Both the position numbers and the translations under genes were made by a program. The notes under the pieces were generated by a model. It did no database searches and had not been told where the DNA came from. It saw nothing but the letters and a program-made list of their open reading frames with translations. From Azospirillum melinis (GTDB lineage Bacteria > Pseudomonadota > Alphaproteobacteria > Azospirillales > Azospirillaceae), in contig NZ_WHOS01000073.1 of assembly GCF_013340935.1 (NCBI RefSeq), forward strand, positions 1 to 35,077: a stretch of 35,077 bases of DNA, read 5' to 3'. Below, piece by piece: positions 24,353-32,561 of this stretch. Numbering within the stretch: the stretch's first letter is position 1; the number at the start of each line of letters is the position of its first letter.

Positions 24353-24407
24353 AGGCTCTGACAGGCTTCTATGGTGGTGCCAATGCAACGCCTATGTGGA
24401 GGCCGGC

Positions 24408-24626
24408 ATGAGCACCCTCACGCCCGAAGACCGTCTGCGGACGGTCGAAAAGCACGTTTACGAAATTCAGGCCATCATTGAAGCGCTGGATGGCGTCGTC
24501 CGCCTCGCGCACCTGACGAGCGAGGAAACCATCGGCTTCCAGCTCGGCATCATGGTCGACAGTCTCCGCAAGGAAGCCGACGCCATTCTGGCTGCCGCCG
24601 CCACCAAGTCGGGGGGCGTGGCATGA
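24408..24626 (+). CDS. icd-like leader protein upstream of antirepressor
   Basis: This 72-residue helical protein starts at an ATG with GGAGG 5 bases upstream. It has charged N- and C-terminal helices and no membrane span. The position between a C4-type RNA and an antirepressor gene, and the ATGA overlap with that gene, match icd of phage P1, whose translation is needed for antirepressor expression. I do not see sequence identity to P1 icd, so the name rests on position. Confidence 0.68.
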   Translation: MSTLTPEDRLRTVEKHVYEIQAIIEALDGVVRLAHLTSEETIGFQLGIMVDSLRKEADAILAAAATKSGGVA

Positions 24627-25408
24627 GTGCGCGCCTGACCCCGTTCCTATTCGAGGAAGAGCATCTTGTCCGTTCGGTCACCGATGCGGGTGATCCGTGG
24701 TTCGTCATAGCTGACGTCTGCCGCGTCCTCGGGATCTCCAACCACCGCGATGCTGCCAGCCGGCTTGACGATGACGAAAAGGGGGTCGGAGTTTTCGAGA
24801 CTGCGGGCGGCCCTCAAGAGATGGTCATCATCAACGAGATCGGCCTCTATACCCTTATCCTGCGCAGTCATGGCGCCATCACCCCGGGGACGTTTGCCCA
24901 TCGCTTCCGAAAGTGGGTGGCAGGCGAGGTCTTGCCCTCCATCCGCAAGACGGGTGCCTATGCGCAGAAGCCCCGCGTCGATGCGCCGGGCCAGGCCCAT
25001 GCGATCCGGCTGATGAAGGAGCTGAAGCGGCAGACCGATCCGGTGATCCGTCAGACCATCCACGCGATGCTGGCGGACACCCTGATGAAGTTGAACCTCC
25101 CGGTCCCGGCGCTGGATGATCTGGGCCGGGCTGGTCCCCAGCCGTCGAACCTGTCGATCCGCTTCTTCGCCGCCGTCGCGGCGGCCGGCGGCTTGAAGAT
25201 CAACCACGCCCGCGATCCCCGCCTGCTGGCAGTAAACATGGGCGAGCTGAACCGCCACGCCTCTGCCGGGGCGTTCGCGGTCGAGATGGACCTTCCCATG
25301 CGACGGGCGCTGAAAGCCGACCCGCGCTATCGCGGCGCCCGCACCATCCGCAGCGCCATCGACCCCCGCCGCACACTGAAATGCTGGCTGTTCGCCCACG
25401 ATGAATGA
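24623..25408 (+). CDS. Bro-N antirepressor-like protein
   Basis: This 261-residue protein has an N-terminal Bro-N domain (residues 1-115: PWFVIADVCRVLGISNHRDAASRL, then GLYTLILRS and FRKWVAGEVLPSIRKTG), a family found in phage antirepressors. A helical middle follows (RLMKELKRQTDP...), and a C-terminal region (about 178-261) resembles the end of the neighbouring primase-helicase. The start overlaps the icd-like stop (ATGA), so expression is probably coupled and controlled by the C4-type RNA. It probably inactivates a repressor. The C-terminal DNA-binding-like region suggests it may also act at replication sites. Confidence 0.85.
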   Translation: MSARLTPFLFEEEHLVRSVTDAGDPWFVIADVCRVLGISNHRDAASRLDDDEKGVGVFETAGGPQEMVIINEIGLYTLILRSHGAITPGTFAHRFRKWVAGEVLPSIRKTGAYAQKPRVDAPGQAHAIRLMKELKRQTDPVIRQTIHAMLADTLMKLNLPVPALDDLGRAGPQPSNLSIRFFAAVAAAGGLKINHARDPRLLAVNMGELNRHASAGAFAVEMDLPMRRALKADPRYRGARTIRSAIDPRRTLKCWLFAHDE

Positions 25409-28052
25409 CGACGCTCGTGTAGAGATCGTCGCCCGGCTGAAGCGAGACTTCGGTTTCCGGGAGGCGAAGGGATTCCTGCGGCGCGGCGCCTGCCCCGCCT
25501 GCGGGAAAAAGGAGCTGTTCACCAGCGAGGCCAAGCCATGGGTGATCCGCTGCAACCGTGAGAACAAGTGTTCGTGGTCGGCGACGGCGCGGGAACTGTA
25601 TCCCGATGCCTTCGGCCGCATCAACGAACGCTACCCGGCCACAACCGAAGCGCCCAACGCCACGGCCGACGCCTACCTCCACCATGTCCGCCATCTGGAC
25701 ATCCGCCGGATCCGTGGCTGGTACCGGCAGGGGCATTTCACCCACCGCCACGCCAAGCGCGCGACGGCCACCGTCGTCTTCGACATCGCCGAGGGCGTGT
25801 GGATGGAGCGGCTGATCGAGCCGGTCACCATCCAGCATCCGGGCGAGGAACCGGAGACCAGGAAGGCGCATTTCCATGGCCCGCATGGCGGGCTGTGGTG
25901 GCAGCCGCCGGGGATGGAGATCGCCGACGGCGACGAAGTCTGGCTGGTTGAAGGCTGCATCGACGCCATCGCCCTGCACCAGCATGGCGTCAAGGCGGTG
26001 GCCACCCTCAGCGCCGGGAACTATCCGGAGAAGAAGCTGGCGGAGCTGGCCGAGCGGAACATCTGGCCCCGCCTGGTCTGGGCGCTGGACAATGACCGCG
26101 CCGGCCGCCGGGCGATCCAGAAGGCGGTGAAGGCAGCGCGGGAGGCCGGCTTTTCCTGCACCGCCGCGCTAATCCCCCAGCGGGGCGCCAAGAAGGACTG
26201 GAATGACGCCCACATCGCCGACGAGCTGGGCAAGGAGGAGCTGGATACCGCGCGCTACCACGGCGCGCTGCTGCTGGCGCCAAATGCGTTGGAAAGCGGC
26301 CTGCTGACCTGGGCAAACAGCAAGCGCACCATGACGAGCTTCGCGTTGGAGCATGGGACGCGCACCTGGTGGTGGGAGCTGCCCGACCAGAAGTTCATGC
26401 AGCTGCGCAAGGAGCTGATTGAGCGCGTCGATAACGGCGACGAGGAATGCGAGGACATCGACCTTGAGGCCGCGCGACGCAGTGCGACCATTGATGAGAT
26501 CGCCACCTGCACCTTTCAGTTCCTGTATTTTATGGCGGACGAGCTGACGAAGGACAGCTGGTATTACGCCCGCATCCGCTTTCCCCACGCCACCTATGAG
26601 CGTAAGGACACCTTCACCGGCCCGCAGATCGCGTCAGGATCGGAATTCAAGAAGCGGCTGCTGGCCGTTGCACCGGGCGCGCTCTACAGCGGCACCACAG
26701 GACAGCTGGACTGGCTGATCAAGCACCATCTGGACGGCATCCGGATCGTCCAGACGGTCGATTTCCAGGGCTATGCCCGCGAGCACAAGGCGTGGATATG
26801 GGGCGAGCTGGCGGTCAGCGCCGGCAAGCTCTATCCGATCAACGACGAAGATTTCTTCGAGCTGGGCCGCACCTCGGTCAAGTCGCTGAACCAGTCGCTG
26901 AAGCTGCATCACGGCACCGTGCGCCAGTACCGGAAGGACTGGCCGGAACTGGTCTACAAGGCCTTCGGGCCGCGTGGCCTGGTGGCGGCCGCCTTCTGGC
27001 TGGGCAGCTTCTTCGCGGAGCAAATCCGCGAGGCCCACAAATCCTATCCCTTCCTGGAAGTGATCGGCGAGGCCGGCGCCGGTAAGACGACGTTGATCGA
27101 GTTCCTGTGGAAGTTGGCAGGCCGCACCGATTACGAAGGGTTCGACCCGAACAAGTCCACCCTGGCGGCGCGGGCGCGCATCATGTCGCAGGTGTCGAAC
27201 CTGCCTGTCTGCTACATCGAATCCGACCGCGGAGACGACACCACCAACAAGCAGCGCCAGTTCGATTGGGACGAATTAAAGACAAGCTATAACGGGCGCG
27301 CCAGCCGCGCCCGCGGCATCGCCAACAGCGGCAATGACACCAACGAGCCGGCCTTCCGAGGCTCGATCGTGATCTCGCAGAACGCGGCGGTGAACGCCAG
27401 CGATGCGATCATGCAGCGCATCGTTCACCTGAAATTCCGTACCGGCGGCCATTCGAGGGAGTCGAAGGAGGCCGCGGACGAGCTGGCCAGCATGCCGGCG
27501 GAGTTCGTCAGCTGGTTCATGCTGATGGCGACGATGGCCGAGGAGCGGGTGATGAAGACCGTCGTTGAAAAGACGCCGGTCTATGAGGCCGAGCTGCTGG
27601 CCCACCCAGGCATCCGGACCAACCGCATCGGCAAGAACCATGCGCAGATGATGGCGCTGGTCGAGGCCTTCGCCGATCTGGTCTCCCTTCCGCATGGCTG
27701 GCGGGACGAGACGATGGCCCTGCTGGTCGAGTCCGCCGTCGAACGCCAGAACGCGATCGCCGCCGACAACAGCGTGGTGGAGCAGTTCTGGGAGGCCGTC
27801 GACTATCTGGGCCTCGCCGGGCTGAACCACGCCCGCGATGGCACCAACCAGATCGCCGTGAACCTGAACGAGATCGCCGCGGCCGCACAGCGCCACGGGC
27901 AATCGCTGCCCGCCCTGCTGGAGCTGAAGCGGCATCTGAGGGACTCCCGCGAACGCGCCTTCATCGACGTGAAGACCGTGCGGTCGGCCCAAGACGCCAC
28001 GAAGACGCTGAAGTGCTGGATCTTCAAAGCCCCGAAGGAGGATCGGCTGTGA
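25401..28052 (+). CDS. Primase-helicase with Toprim and P-loop domains
   Basis: This 883-residue protein starts 8 bases before the previous stop. Residues 25-60 form a zinc-binding CHC2-like finger (CPACGKKE...CNRENKC). A Toprim domain follows, with catalytic Glu184 (VEGCIDAIAL) and Asp230-Asn-Asp232 (LDNDRAG). The middle is helical, then a P-loop ATPase with GEAGAGKT (556-563) and a downstream ESDRGD motif acts as helicase. It should prime and unwind DNA during lytic replication. The last 80 residues (IAVNLNEI, LKRHLRDS, TLKCWIF) align with the C-terminus of the Bro-N protein. A GTGA overlap links it to the next gene. Confidence 0.9.
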   Translation: MNDDARVEIVARLKRDFGFREAKGFLRRGACPACGKKELFTSEAKPWVIRCNRENKCSWSATARELYPDAFGRINERYPATTEAPNATADAYLHHVRHLDIRRIRGWYRQGHFTHRHAKRATATVVFDIAEGVWMERLIEPVTIQHPGEEPETRKAHFHGPHGGLWWQPPGMEIADGDEVWLVEGCIDAIALHQHGVKAVATLSAGNYPEKKLAELAERNIWPRLVWALDNDRAGRRAIQKAVKAAREAGFSCTAALIPQRGAKKDWNDAHIADELGKEELDTARYHGALLLAPNALESGLLTWANSKRTMTSFALEHGTRTWWWELPDQKFMQLRKELIERVDNGDEECEDIDLEAARRSATIDEIATCTFQFLYFMADELTKDSWYYARIRFPHATYERKDTFTGPQIASGSEFKKRLLAVAPGALYSGTTGQLDWLIKHHLDGIRIVQTVDFQGYAREHKAWIWGELAVSAGKLYPINDEDFFELGRTSVKSLNQSLKLHHGTVRQYRKDWPELVYKAFGPRGLVAAAFWLGSFFAEQIREAHKSYPFLEVIGEAGAGKTTLIEFLWKLAGRTDYEGFDPNKSTLAARARIMSQVSNLPVCYIESDRGDDTTNKQRQFDWDELKTSYNGRASRARGIANSGNDTNEPAFRGSIVISQNAAVNASDAIMQRIVHLKFRTGGHSRESKEAADELASMPAEFVSWFMLMATMAEERVMKTVVEKTPVYEAELLAHPGIRTNRIGKNHAQMMALVEAFADLVSLPHGWRDETMALLVESAVERQNAIAADNSVVEQFWEAVDYLGLAGLNHARDGTNQIAVNLNEIAAAAQRHGQSLPALLELKRHLRDSRERAFIDVKTVRSAQDATKTLKCWIFKAPKEDRL

Positions 28053-28339
28053 ACACGATGATCTCGTTGGTCGGCATCGAGGGCCGACATGTGGTTGCGG
28101 TGATGGAGGATGCCGCCGGCATCCCCCGGGCCGTCGAGTGCCGGATCGCCGCCGATGGCACGATGGCGACGGCCGAGGCGCCGATCGACATCGACGCCAC
28201 CATCGAGGAGGCCAAGCTGGTCCTCGCCGGCAAGGCGCCTCCGGGGCCGGTGACGGCGCAGTTCCGCCGCTTCGCCGTCGCCCTGCTGGGCACCGCCGGC
28301 ATCCTCAATACCGCGGTCGGGGGTGACAATGCCGGATGA
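28049..28339 (+). CDS. Hypothetical small early protein
   Basis: The start is the GTG at 28049, which overlaps the primase stop and has AAGGAGG about 8 bases upstream. The 96 residues are a compact alpha-beta protein without membrane spans or known motif. Coupled translation with the primase suggests a role in replication. The gene ends inside the start of the methyltransferase gene. Confidence 0.65.
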   Translation: MNTMISLVGIEGRHVVAVMEDAAGIPRAVECRIAADGTMATAEAPIDIDATIEEAKLVLAGKAPPGPVTAQFRRFAVALLGTAGILNTAVGGDNAG

Positions 28340-29057
28340 CACCGCCCTGCCCGTCCCGGCGGACGACGTCGTCGCCACCTCGATCCCGCGGCCGGTCGAT
28401 GATCACTACCGCTCGCCGCCGGAGTGCATGCGCGCCCTCATGTCGGTGGTCGACCTGTCGGCCGGCCTGCACGAGTGCTGCGCCGGCGACGGCATCCTGG
28501 CGGCCGTGGCGGCCGACCAGCTCGGCGCCGGTGCCGTCACCGCCTCCACCATCCTCCCGCCGGCGGAGACCTACTTCGCGGTCGAGCAGCAGGACTTCCT
28601 GCAGCTGGGGGAATTGCGCCAGCCCTGGATCGTCACCAATCCGCCCTACAGCAAGATGGGCGGGAAGACGCTGCGCAACGCCGGCGCCGCGGTGGCCATC
28701 ATCACCCACGCCCTGCAGCTGCTCGAGGACGCCGGCGACGCGGCCAAGGGGCTGTGCTGCCTGATGGACGTCCGCTTCGCCCTGTCCGAGGCCCGCAACA
28801 AGCCGGGCGGTCTGCTCTACGAGCGCCCGGCGACCTTCATCCACAGCTTCCAGGATCGGGTGACGATGTACCCGGCCGGGACGCCGATGAACGTCCGGCT
28901 GCGCAACGGGACCAACAGTTATGGCTGGTTGGTCTGGCTGCCGCCCTTCCGCCGGCCCGGTGGCCACAGCCTGTTCACCTCGATGCTGAACAGCCGCGTC
29001 CACCGCCAGGACGGCGACCGGGAGCGGTTCCGGCTGCCGCTGCTCCGCAGCCGCTGA
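28329..29057 (+). CDS. DNA adenine methyltransferase-like protein
   Basis: The preferred start is the ATG at 28329, with GGGGGTGA just upstream. The 242 residues contain a class I methyltransferase motif I-like HECCAGDGILAA (about residues 47-58) and catalytic NPPYS (104-108), as in N6-adenine methyltransferases, which transfer a methyl group from S-adenosylmethionine. No restriction endonuclease lies nearby, so it is an orphan that could protect phage DNA or alter timing of gene expression. The protein lacks an obvious target-recognition insertion and may be a compact phage type. Confidence 0.8.
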   Translation: MPDDTALPVPADDVVATSIPRPVDDHYRSPPECMRALMSVVDLSAGLHECCAGDGILAAVAADQLGAGAVTASTILPPAETYFAVEQQDFLQLGELRQPWIVTNPPYSKMGGKTLRNAGAAVAIITHALQLLEDAGDAAKGLCCLMDVRFALSEARNKPGGLLYERPATFIHSFQDRVTMYPAGTPMNVRLRNGTNSYGWLVWLPPFRRPGGHSLFTSMLNSRVHRQDGDRERFRLPLLRSR

Positions 29058-29073
29058 TCATGGAGGCTCTCCG

Positions 29074-29295
29074 GTGCAGATCGAACAAAACTGGCATTTC
29101 AGCGACATAGGCCAGCCCATGAAAACTGAGGACATTCAGCCCACCGCCACGCCGACGCTGGCAAGCGACCAGACAAGCGATTGGGCGCGCGGAAATGCCG
29201 ATGCCGACGCCGACCGGCCGCCGGATCGGGACGGGTCCGCGGCTTACTGGAAAGGCTACATCGCCGCTTGCTTCAAGGACGCGCGGCACGGTTGA
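29074..29295 (+). CDS. Hypothetical small protein
   Basis: The GTG start has GGAGG 7 bases upstream. A later ATG at 29119 is possible. The 73 residues are acidic with an Asp/Pro-rich middle (DADADRPPDRDG) and a helical aromatic C-terminus (AAYWKGYIAACFKD) reminiscent of small ribosome-associated or accessory phage proteins. No family is assigned. Confidence 0.5.
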   Translation: MQIEQNWHFSDIGQPMKTEDIQPTATPTLASDQTSDWARGNADADADRPPDRDGSAAYWKGYIAACFKDARHG

Positions 29296-29309
29296 GGGAG
29301 ATCGCCTGC

Positions 29310-29483
29310 ATGGATGAGGACTTATCCCCGGCGGCCCGAGCCATCCTCGACCGCTATGGCTTCGCGGATGGCGACGAATGCCGACGCAGCCCGCATGGAC
29401 ATCACGAAGGCAAGTTCGGCGAGGACGGCGAGCGCCGGTGCTTCTGGTGCGGCCGGGTGATGGAAGAGGACGACCCATCATGA
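29310..29483 (+). CDS. 57-residue Cys/His-rich hypothetical protein
   Basis: The start is the ATG at 29310, in the same frame as a longer open stretch. The protein has an N-terminal helix (LSPAARAILDRYGF) and a Cys/His cluster (C24, two His near 29-33, CFWC near 44-47) that could bind zinc. It overlaps the next gene by an ATGA. Role unknown. Confidence 0.55.
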   Translation: MDEDLSPAARAILDRYGFADGDECRRSPHGHHEGKFGEDGERRCFWCGRVMEEDDPS

Positions 29484-30424
29484 CCACCATGATCTGCACC
29501 GGCTGCTGCCGGATCGGGCCGCCCCCTCCCCCGCCGGCGCTGTCCTGCTGCCCGGAGCGGCGCCCGGTCGACCTGGCGCTGATCCCCCGCTCGATCGCCA
29601 AGGCGATGACGGGGATCAGCTGGGCCAGCTTCACAGCCAATGCCTGGGGCGGCTGTACGGAGCTGGCGGGCACCGCCGGCACCAAAAGCGGCTGCGCCAT
29701 CTGCTACGCCCGCACCTTCCTGGAGCGGAAGCACCTGGTGCGCTGGGGTGCCGGCGAGCCGCGGGTGCGCTTCGCCTCTTGGAAGGCGCGCGTCCTGCGC
29801 CTGGACCGCATGGCGCGGGAGACCGGCCTGCGCTTCAGCGTGTTCGCCTTCAGCCTGGCCGACTGGCTGGACCCGGAGGTGCCCCCCGCCTGGCGGGAGG
29901 AGTTCTGCGCCATTGTCGAGGCCTGCACCCATCTGGACTGGCTGCTGCTGACCCACCGGCCGCACCTGGCGCGCAAGCTGGCGCTGCCGGCCTGGGTGGA
30001 GCGGCTGCCTGATCATGTCTGGCCCGGGGTGACGGTGGAGCACGCGACGCACGGATTCCGGTTGGCCCAACTGGCCGACGTGTGGGGGGACAGCGGTAGG
30101 CTGTGGGTGTCGGCCGAGCCGATCGGCGGCTCGCTCGCCGGCGTCGACCTGTCGATCGCCGCCTGCATCATCCTGGGCGGCGCCAGCAACACCACGGATC
30201 CGGAGTGGGCACCGGCACCGGAGCATATCGGCGAGGTCCTCGAGGCCTACCCGGACCAGGTGCATTTCAAACAGTGGGGCGTGTTCGGCGCCGACGGCGC
30301 CTTCCACGGCCGCAAGGAACGCGCCGGCCGAGCCTGGAACGGCGCGCAGTACGACTGGACCCCCTGGCCCCGCCACCGCGAGCTGCTGAAGGCCGCGGCG
30401 CAGGCCGAGCGGATGGCGGCATGA
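29480..30424 (+). CDS. DUF5131 (phage Gp37/Gp68-like) protein
   Basis: This 314-residue protein starts by overlapping the previous stop (ATGA). It carries the family core: GISW...WGGCTE then SGCAICYARTF (Cys cluster), a middle with FSVFAFSLADWLDPEVP and LDWLLLTHRP, GVTVEHATH, WVSAEPIGG, and the ending FKQWG...GRAWNGAQYDWTPWP. The family looks like a radical-SAM-like fold of unknown reaction, found often in phages and mobile elements. The N-terminal 35 residues are Cys- and Pro-rich and may be an extra metal site. Confidence 0.83.
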   Translation: MTTMICTGCCRIGPPPPPPALSCCPERRPVDLALIPRSIAKAMTGISWASFTANAWGGCTELAGTAGTKSGCAICYARTFLERKHLVRWGAGEPRVRFASWKARVLRLDRMARETGLRFSVFAFSLADWLDPEVPPAWREEFCAIVEACTHLDWLLLTHRPHLARKLALPAWVERLPDHVWPGVTVEHATHGFRLAQLADVWGDSGRLWVSAEPIGGSLAGVDLSIAACIILGGASNTTDPEWAPAPEHIGEVLEAYPDQVHFKQWGVFGADGAFHGRKERAGRAWNGAQYDWTPWPRHRELLKAAAQAERMAA

Positions 30425-30693
30425 TGGGCCACAAATCCTGCATCAGGGGTCCGGATCACCGCCCCATGGTTCTGGCCATCATCCGCGACCTTGGCGGCTG
30501 GGCCTTCCAACGGGAAATCGTCGGCGCAGCCGATGCACGATGTAACGGAGATGGCCCCGGCCGCGCCGCCATTGCTGGCACGCTGCGTCGCTTGGTCAAC
30601 GCCGGCACCATCGGGGCCACAACTGTCTTCCGACCGATCCGCTACCACTACCCGCCAGTCGGTGCGGTCCAACTTCCACTCGACCAGCAGTAA
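30421..30693 (+). CDS. Small winged-helix-like protein
   Basis: The ATG overlaps the previous stop. The 90 residues contain two helices that could form a winged helix (VLAIIRDLGGWAFQREIVGAAD and AIAGTLRRLVNAGTIGATTVF), suggesting DNA binding or a small regulator. The end is Pro- and Gln-rich. No family is recognised. Confidence 0.55.
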   Translation: MMGHKSCIRGPDHRPMVLAIIRDLGGWAFQREIVGAADARCNGDGPGRAAIAGTLRRLVNAGTIGATTVFRPIRYHYPPVGAVQLPLDQQ

Positions 30694-30706
30694 GGAGATC
30701 AGGGTT

Positions 30707-30901
30707 ATGAGCAAGGGATTGACGCGGCGCCGCGTGGCGCCTGCCGGTGTGGCGCAAGGAATCATGGAACGCCGCCGCGCGGCGGGGGTGCCGGTCAGCC
30801 AGCGGCGCCGCGGCTTGGACGCCGCTACGTGGGTTTCTGGCTACGCCAATCCTGGCGGCCGCAAAGACGATGCCGGCGTCGATCCCGATCAGGAGGCCTG
30901 A
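30707..30901 (+). CDS. Small basic hypothetical protein
   Basis: The start has AAGGAG about 9 bases upstream. The 64 residues are Arg-rich in the first half (TRRRVAPAG, MERRRAAGV, QRRRG) and acidic at the end. Possibly nucleic-acid binding. The call rests on ribosome site, spacing and strand. Confidence 0.5.
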   Translation: MSKGLTRRRVAPAGVAQGIMERRRAAGVPVSQRRRGLDAATWVSGYANPGGRKDDAGVDPDQEA

Positions 30902-30902
30902 G

Positions 30903-31094
30903 ATGCAGATCGACATCACCACGACGACGGAGTCCGACGTCCCTACCCCGCTGGCCCAGATCGCCCTGGCGATGACCCACGTCACCGGGTTGGTGGACGT
31001 GCTGCGCTCGGCGAACCCCGGCCTCACCGTTGACGACGCAGTGGAGCGCGCCGGCACCTTGGTGCGCGCGGTCTGGGAACAGACGCAGGAATAG
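30903..31094 (+). CDS. Small acidic hypothetical protein
   Basis: The start lies one base after the previous stop. The 63 residues are mostly helical and acidic, with a Thr-rich N-terminus. No motif is visible. It belongs to a row of small early genes that phages often use to alter host functions. Confidence 0.5.
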   Translation: MQIDITTTTESDVPTPLAQIALAMTHVTGLVDVLRSANPGLTVDDAVERAGTLVRAVWEQTQE

Positions 31095-31136
31095 TGCCCC
31101 TCGTGAGGGGATTGGACTTTACCGATGGAGGCCACT

Positions 31137-31529
31137 ATGGCGCGCAGGAAGGCCGTGGAGCGTTGCGAGCGTTGCATCAGCAAGGTTGGCTGCTACGGCT
31201 CCTGCGCGCGGGCACCGGACGGCGTGGCGGCCTGTCTTGCTGCCGCTCTGCGGGCGCGTGGGGACGAGCTGGGGGAGCCGGATCACGACCCGCCTTGGGA
31301 GAAGATTGCTGCGGCCCAGGCCGCCGGCGAACGCGCCTGCAAGGCAGGGCTGGATGAGGATGCCTGTCCTCACGGTCCCGCCTACGATCATGAAGGATTC
31401 GAGCGGGTGCTATCGGCCACCTGGCGCAACGCATGGCGGCTGTGCCGCTATAGCCCGAACTTCACTCCGCCCCGTCATGCGCAGCCGTCCCTACCGGGCT
31501 TGGACGATAACGATGTGACCACACAATAA
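31137..31529 (+). CDS. Rmf/CrpP-like protein with Cys cluster
   Basis: The ATG at 31137 has GGAGG 5 bases upstream, better than the earlier ATG at 31125. The 130 residues have an N-terminal Cys cluster (Cys10, 13, 19 and 23) and a C-terminal segment (AAGERACKAGLDEDACPHG...ERVLSATWRNAWRL, about 62-105) with the spacing of the ribosome modulation factor pattern, in which A-x-x-x-G, CP and a Trp-rich end recur. Such phage or plasmid proteins include CrpP. The likely role is ribosome or small-molecule modification, but this is unproven. Confidence 0.6.
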   Translation: MARRKAVERCERCISKVGCYGSCARAPDGVAACLAAALRARGDELGEPDHDPPWEKIAAAQAAGERACKAGLDEDACPHGPAYDHEGFERVLSATWRNAWRLCRYSPNFTPPRHAQPSLPGLDDNDVTTQ

Positions 31530-31558
31530 ATTCTTGAATTTATAAATTCGTGAATGTA
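31528..31558. promoter_or_regulatory. Upstream partition-site-like repeats and parA promoter
   Basis: Two 15-bp elements, AAATTCTTGAATTTA (31528-31542) and AAATTCGTGAATGTA (31544-31558), are 16 bp apart and include the palindrome GAATTTATAAATTC (31536-31549). A possible promoter is TTGAAT (31535-31540), 16 bases, TATACC (31557-31562), overlapping the repeats. A second pair with the same spacing lies after the parB-like gene. Confidence 0.65.
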
Positions 31559-31594
31559 TACCATCGTCAACCAACGAATTGACGGGGTTACACG

Positions 31595-32233
31595 ATGAAG
31601 GTCCTCGCCGTCCACAGCCAGAAAGGCGGGTCGGGCAAAACTACCCTGAGCGCCCACTTGTCGGTGCAAGCCGCTCGCCTGGGACACCGGGTCCTGATCG
31701 TCGATCTTGATCCCCAGGAGTCGGTCCGCAAATGGTGGGACCGCCGCGTCGCAGATGACGTCACCTTATCGGTGAACCCGCCGGTTGCCGGGATCAAGGC
31801 CGCTGCGAAAGAACATGGATGCGACCTGGTGGTGATCGACACGCCGCCCCGCTCGGCCGCTACCACGCTCGCTGCACTGGAGCTGGCGAACCTGGTTCTG
31901 ATCCCCTGCCGACCCTCCATCGTGGACGTCGACGCGCTGGACAAGGTGGTCGAGTTGGTGGCCAGGGCACGGGCGAAGTCCAAGCATGCTGTGATCATCA
32001 ACCATGCTCCAGCGCCGCGCGGTGTCATCCAGGCGGAAGCCGGTGTCGTCGCCGATAGCCGGTCAGCCATCGAGGCGCAGTTCAAACTGACCGTCGCGCC
32101 GACCGTTATCTGCGACCGAGCGGCCTTCAGGCATGCCATGAACGACGGCCGAGCCGTCGCCGAGTTCGAGCCGGCCGGGAAAGCCGCTGGCGAAATCAAT
32201 TCCCTCTGGTCCTACATCCAGGAGCGCATCTGA
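31595..32233 (+). CDS. parA: ParA-type plasmid partition ATPase
   Basis: This 212-residue P-loop ATPase would drive plasmid segregation. The deviant Walker A is KGGSGKTT (10-17), the Walker A-prime is VDLDPQESVRKWW (36-48) and the Walker B is DLVVIDTPPRS (about 79-89). No N-terminal DNA-binding domain is present, as in type Ib ParA proteins, so autorepression should come from its partner. It is followed immediately by the partner gene (TGATG overlap). The start is preceded by a CGTCAA/TTGACG dyad and AT-rich repeats. Confidence 0.93.
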   Translation: MKVLAVHSQKGGSGKTTLSAHLSVQAARLGHRVLIVDLDPQESVRKWWDRRVADDVTLSVNPPVAGIKAAAKEHGCDLVVIDTPPRSAATTLAALELANLVLIPCRPSIVDVDALDKVVELVARARAKSKHAVIINHAPAPRGVIQAEAGVVADSRSAIEAQFKLTVAPTVICDRAAFRHAMNDGRAVAEFEPAGKAAGEINSLWSYIQERI

Positions 32234-32556
32234 TGTCCAAGCGTACCTCCATCGCCGCTGCCGTCGTGCAGAAGAAGGTGCCGGTGTCCCCCGTATCGGT
32301 CCCGGCCGAACCGATGGCCCCTGCGAAGCGAGGCCGGCCGGCTGGCGAAGAGACCGTCCCCCACCAGGTGCGACTGCCCAAGGCTGCGAAGGTGCAGCTG
32401 ATGGGGCTGCGGGCCGAACTGACGGAGGCATATGGCCGGAATGTCCAGGAGCAGGACCTCCTGCGCCTCGCTGTGGACATGATGTTCGAGCGCTTCGGAA
32501 AGCCACCGATCGCTGGTGCCCCGGAGTTCCTGCTGGCCCCTCCGGAACATGATTAA
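32233..32556 (+). CDS. ParB-like centromere-binding partner of ParA
   Basis: The ATG overlaps the parA stop. The 107 residues have a Pro-rich, basic N-terminus (VPVSPVSVPAEP, then KRGRPAGEE) and a C-terminal helical or ribbon-helix-helix-like region (VRLPKAAKVQLMGLRAELTEAYGR, LLRLAVDMMFERF). Small partners of type Ib ParA proteins have this design and bind repeats near their own genes. The matching repeat clusters on either side of parAB are the expected targets. No close family name is claimed. Confidence 0.75.
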   Translation: MSKRTSIAAAVVQKKVPVSPVSVPAEPMAPAKRGRPAGEETVPHQVRLPKAAKVQLMGLRAELTEAYGRNVQEQDLLRLAVDMMFERFGKPPIAGAPEFLLAPPEHD

Positions 32557-32561
32557 TCTGT

